From assembly GCA_964634005.1 (NCBI GenBank), contig CAZWKQ010000010.1:1-64000 (forward strand): a stretch of DNA of 64,000 nt, written 5' to 3'. Numbering within the stretch: the first letter of the stretch is position 1; each line of letters begins with the position of its first letter. The translations under genes were made by a program, and so were the position numbers. The notes beneath the pieces were generated by a model that was not told the origin of the DNA, searched no databases, and saw nothing but the letters and a program-made list of their open reading frames with translations. Positions 62,023 to 64,000 of this stretch are shown piece after piece. The stretch is from CAZWKQ01 sp964634005 (lineage in GTDB: Bacteria > Bacteroidota > Bacteroidia > Bacteroidales > JACABE01).

Positions 62023-63639
62023 ATGCAAAAAATGTTATTACTGGGAGATGAAGCTATTGCCCAGGGAGCTATTGATGCAGGATTATCGGGCATATATGCC
62101 TACCCCGGCACACCATCAACCGAAATTACAGAATATGTGCAACAATCGAAAGAAGCAAAGCAAAAAGGCATAAGAAGTACATGGTCGAGCAATGAAAAAA
62201 CGGCTATGGAAGCTGCTTTAGGCATGTCTTATGCAGGAAAAAGAGCCATGGTTTGTATGAAGCATGTTGGGTTAAATGTTGCTGCCGACCCATTTATAAA
62301 TTCAGCTATTACAGGTGCAAACGGAGGAATGATAGTTGTTTCCGCCGACGATCCTTCTATGCACTCTTCGCAAAATGAACAAGATTCTCGCTTTTTTGGA
62401 AAATTTGCTATGATGCCGGTTCTTGAACCTTCCAATCAGCAAGAAGCTTACGATATGGTTCATTACGGTTTCGATTTATCGGAAAAATACAAAATTCCTG
62501 TTTTAATGAGAATTACAACCCGTATGGCTCATTCAAGATCAGGCGTTGTTAGAAAAGAAGCTCGTAATCAAAATGAAATGAGCTTGCCAACTGATTTAAG
62601 ACAATTTGTACTTCTCCCAGCAATTGCTCGCAGAAGATACAAAGGCTTACTTAGCAATCAGGAATTGTTTGAAAAAGAATCAGAAAATTCAGCTTTTAAT
62701 AAATATATCGATGCTAATGATAAAAGCTTAGGAATAATAACTACAGGTATAGCTTTTAATTATTTGATGGAAAACTACCCTGACAGAAAAGTTCCATATC
62801 CGGTGCTTAAAATTGGTCAATACCCGCTTCCCTATAAGCTGGTAGAAAAAATTTGCAATGAATGTGAAGAAATACTAGTATTGGAAGAAGGCTATCCATT
62901 AGTTGAAGAAATGTTGAAAGGTTACCTGTCAAAAGGATTGAAAGTTAAAGGCAGACTTGACGGTAGTGTTCCGAGAGACGGTGAACTAAATCCTAACATT
63001 GTTGCTAAAGCATTAGGTTTGCCCGTAACTGTCGGTTCAGATATTCCCGATTTAGTAGTAGGTCGTCCACCTGCCTTATGTATGGGATGCCCTCATACCG
63101 ACTCTTATCTTGCTCTAAACGAAGCTCTTTCAAATTTGGCTCCGGGCAGAGTTTTTTCTGATATAGGTTGTTATACATTGGGAGCGTTAAAACCACTCGA
63201 AGCAATAAACTCTTGCGTTGATATGGGTGCTTCAATAACAATGGCTAAAGGTGCCGCTGATGCCGGTCTTATCCCAGCAGTAGCAGTCATCGGCGATTCT
63301 ACTTTTACTCACTCCGGAATTACAGGATTAATCGATGCTGTAAATGATAAATCTCCAATTACTGTACTTATCCTTGATAATGGAACAACAGCTATGACAG
63401 GTGGACAGGAATCTTCTGCTCAAGGCAGAATCGAATCAATCTGTAAAGGAATAGGTGTTGAAGAAGAGCATATCAGAGTTCTTAAACCTTTAAGAAAAAA
63501 TCACGAAGAAAACACAAAAATAATTATGGAAGAACTTGCTTATAAAGGAGTTTCCGTAATTATTCCGCGCAGAGAATGCATAGTGGCAATAGACAAGAGA
63601 GTTAGAGCAAAAGAAAAAGCTAAAAAAGAAGCTCAATAA
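62023..63639 (+). CDS. iorA: Indolepyruvate:ferredoxin oxidoreductase alpha subunit (IorA)
   Basis: IorA is the thiamine-diphosphate subunit that, with IorB, turns aryl pyruvates such as indolepyruvate into aryl-CoA with reduced ferredoxin. The 538-residue protein has the N-terminal YAYPGTPSTEI and the C-terminal TPP motif GDSTFTHSGITGLIDAVN (near residues 424-441) with DNGTTAMTGGQ. The Cys-rich 2[4Fe-4S] ferredoxin domain seen at the end of archaeal IorA is absent, and the protein stops after RRECIVAIDKRVRAK. It starts the iorAB pair. Confidence 0.92.
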   Translation: MQKMLLLGDEAIAQGAIDAGLSGIYAYPGTPSTEITEYVQQSKEAKQKGIRSTWSSNEKTAMEAALGMSYAGKRAMVCMKHVGLNVAADPFINSAITGANGGMIVVSADDPSMHSSQNEQDSRFFGKFAMMPVLEPSNQQEAYDMVHYGFDLSEKYKIPVLMRITTRMAHSRSGVVRKEARNQNEMSLPTDLRQFVLLPAIARRRYKGLLSNQELFEKESENSAFNKYIDANDKSLGIITTGIAFNYLMENYPDRKVPYPVLKIGQYPLPYKLVEKICNECEEILVLEEGYPLVEEMLKGYLSKGLKVKGRLDGSVPRDGELNPNIVAKALGLPVTVGSDIPDLVVGRPPALCMGCPHTDSYLALNEALSNLAPGRVFSDIGCYTLGALKPLEAINSCVDMGASITMAKGAADAGLIPAVAVIGDSTFTHSGITGLIDAVNDKSPITVLILDNGTTAMTGGQESSAQGRIESICKGIGVEEEHIRVLKPLRKNHEENTKIIMEELAYKGVSVIIPRRECIVAIDKRVRAKEKAKKEAQ

Positions 63640-63673
63640 GCATTTAATATTTAATTAATAAAAAGAATATAAG

Positions 63674-64000
63674 ATGAAAAAAGATATAATTTTAGCAGGT
63701 GTGGGTGGTCAAGGAATACTTTCAATAGCTGCAATAATAGGAACTGCAGCATTGGATATGGGACTTTATTTAAAACAATCGGAAGTTCACGGTATGGCTC
63801 AACGTGGAGGTGACGTTTCATCGAATCTCAGAATATCTGATAATGAAATAGCTTCCGACCTTATTGCTATGGGCAAAGCCGACCTGGTTATAGCAGTAGA
63901 ACCAATGGAGGGTTTAAGATATTTACCTATGCTTTCGCCCGATGGTTGGCTTATTGCAAATGCCACTCCTTTTAAAAATATACCCAATTATCCCGATATA
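63674..64000 (+). CDS. iorB: Indolepyruvate:ferredoxin oxidoreductase beta subunit (IorB), 5' part
   Basis: The frame opens at an ATG 34 bases after the iorA stop and runs off the end of the window with 109 codons read. The N-terminal block ILAGVGGQGILSIAAIIGTA and the HGMAQRGGDVSSNLRI motif are those of the gamma domain of 2-oxoacid:ferredoxin oxidoreductases. It is the partner of IorA. The 3' end is outside this window. Confidence 0.93.
   Translation, partial: MKKDIILAGVGGQGILSIAAIIGTAALDMGLYLKQSEVHGMAQRGGDVSSNLRISDNEIASDLIAMGKADLVIAVEPMEGLRYLPMLSPDGWLIANATPFKNIPNYPDI

Overview
The window is chromosomal DNA of a member of the Bacteroidota. The evidence is low GC, several secreted proteins with type IX secretion (T9SS) C-terminal domains, no purine-rich Shine-Dalgarno sites, and repeated copies of the Bacteroidota promoter element TAnnTTTG ahead of genes. 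Futalosine-type menaquinone synthesis (MqnE), tryptophanase, an indolepyruvate:ferredoxin oxidoreductase, lipid A and KDO genes, and LruC and Ig-like (Big_5) lipoprotein families suggest a Bacteroidales-like, probably anaerobic, amino-acid-using bacterium. Genus and species cannot be read from this sequence.

Layout: (1) 0.08-2.3 kb, sulfate activation genes cysD-cysN on the minus strand. (2) 2.4-5.7 kb, an isolated exosortase-family protein facing a large secreted transglutaminase/thioredoxin-fold protein. (3) 5.7-11.9 kb, a minus-strand run nif3-like, zinc-ribbon coiled coil, lpxK, purine nucleoside phosphorylase and two LPP20-like lipoproteins, closed by a strong terminator. (4) 12.0-22.8 kb, plus strand: tRNA-Arg(CCG), a MerR-type regulator, a secreted class II phosphodiesterase homologue with a broken active site, a T9SS serine protease, mqnE-recX-D-threonine-aldolase-like-two glycosyltransferases, a serine hydrolase and a T9SS cell-surface protein. 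(5) 22.8-26.7 kb, an NtrC-type regulator and a multi-PAS histidine kinase. (6) 26.8-32.7 kb, a YyaL-family protein, an ECF sigma/anti-sigma/Spy-like module beside a His/Cys-rich secreted protein, and an Ig-like lipoprotein. (7) 32.9-44.0 kb, plus strand: sucA-sucB, an MBL hydrolase, polysaccharide deacetylase, gamma-carbonic-anhydrase-like protein, OM beta-barrel, ubiX, an unknown gene, pssA, purS and dsbD. (8) 44.0-48.1 kb, minus strand: tnaA, fRMsr, mntP, endonuclease I, queD. (9) 48.2-59.1 kb: a secreted M64 peptidase, an LruC/lipoprotein pair, and recQ-ompH-cutC-beta-mannosidase. (10) 59.2-64.0 kb, plus strand: kdsD, a YfcC-family transporter, iorA and the 5' part of iorB, which runs off the window end.

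TnaA (tryptophan to indole and pyruvate) and IorAB (aryl pyruvates to aryl-CoA) both point to amino acid use for energy. SucAB joins this to the TCA cycle. LpxK and KdsD belong to lipid A/KDO synthesis, and the WaaE-like glycosyltransferase may act in the core. Secreted proteases, nuclease and mannosidase fit scavenging of polymers.

No insertion sequence, prophage, CRISPR array, rRNA or replication origin was recognised. No gene-free stretch exceeds 300 bases; the longest is about 250 bases upstream of tnaA. Nothing in the window is a clear-cut new defence or mobile system. The most unusual items are the inactive-looking phosphodiesterase homologue, the sigma/anti-sigma/metal-binding cluster, the tandem transglutaminase with a dead second domain, the isolated exosortase, and a 38-bp tandem duplication that copies a gene's start codon.
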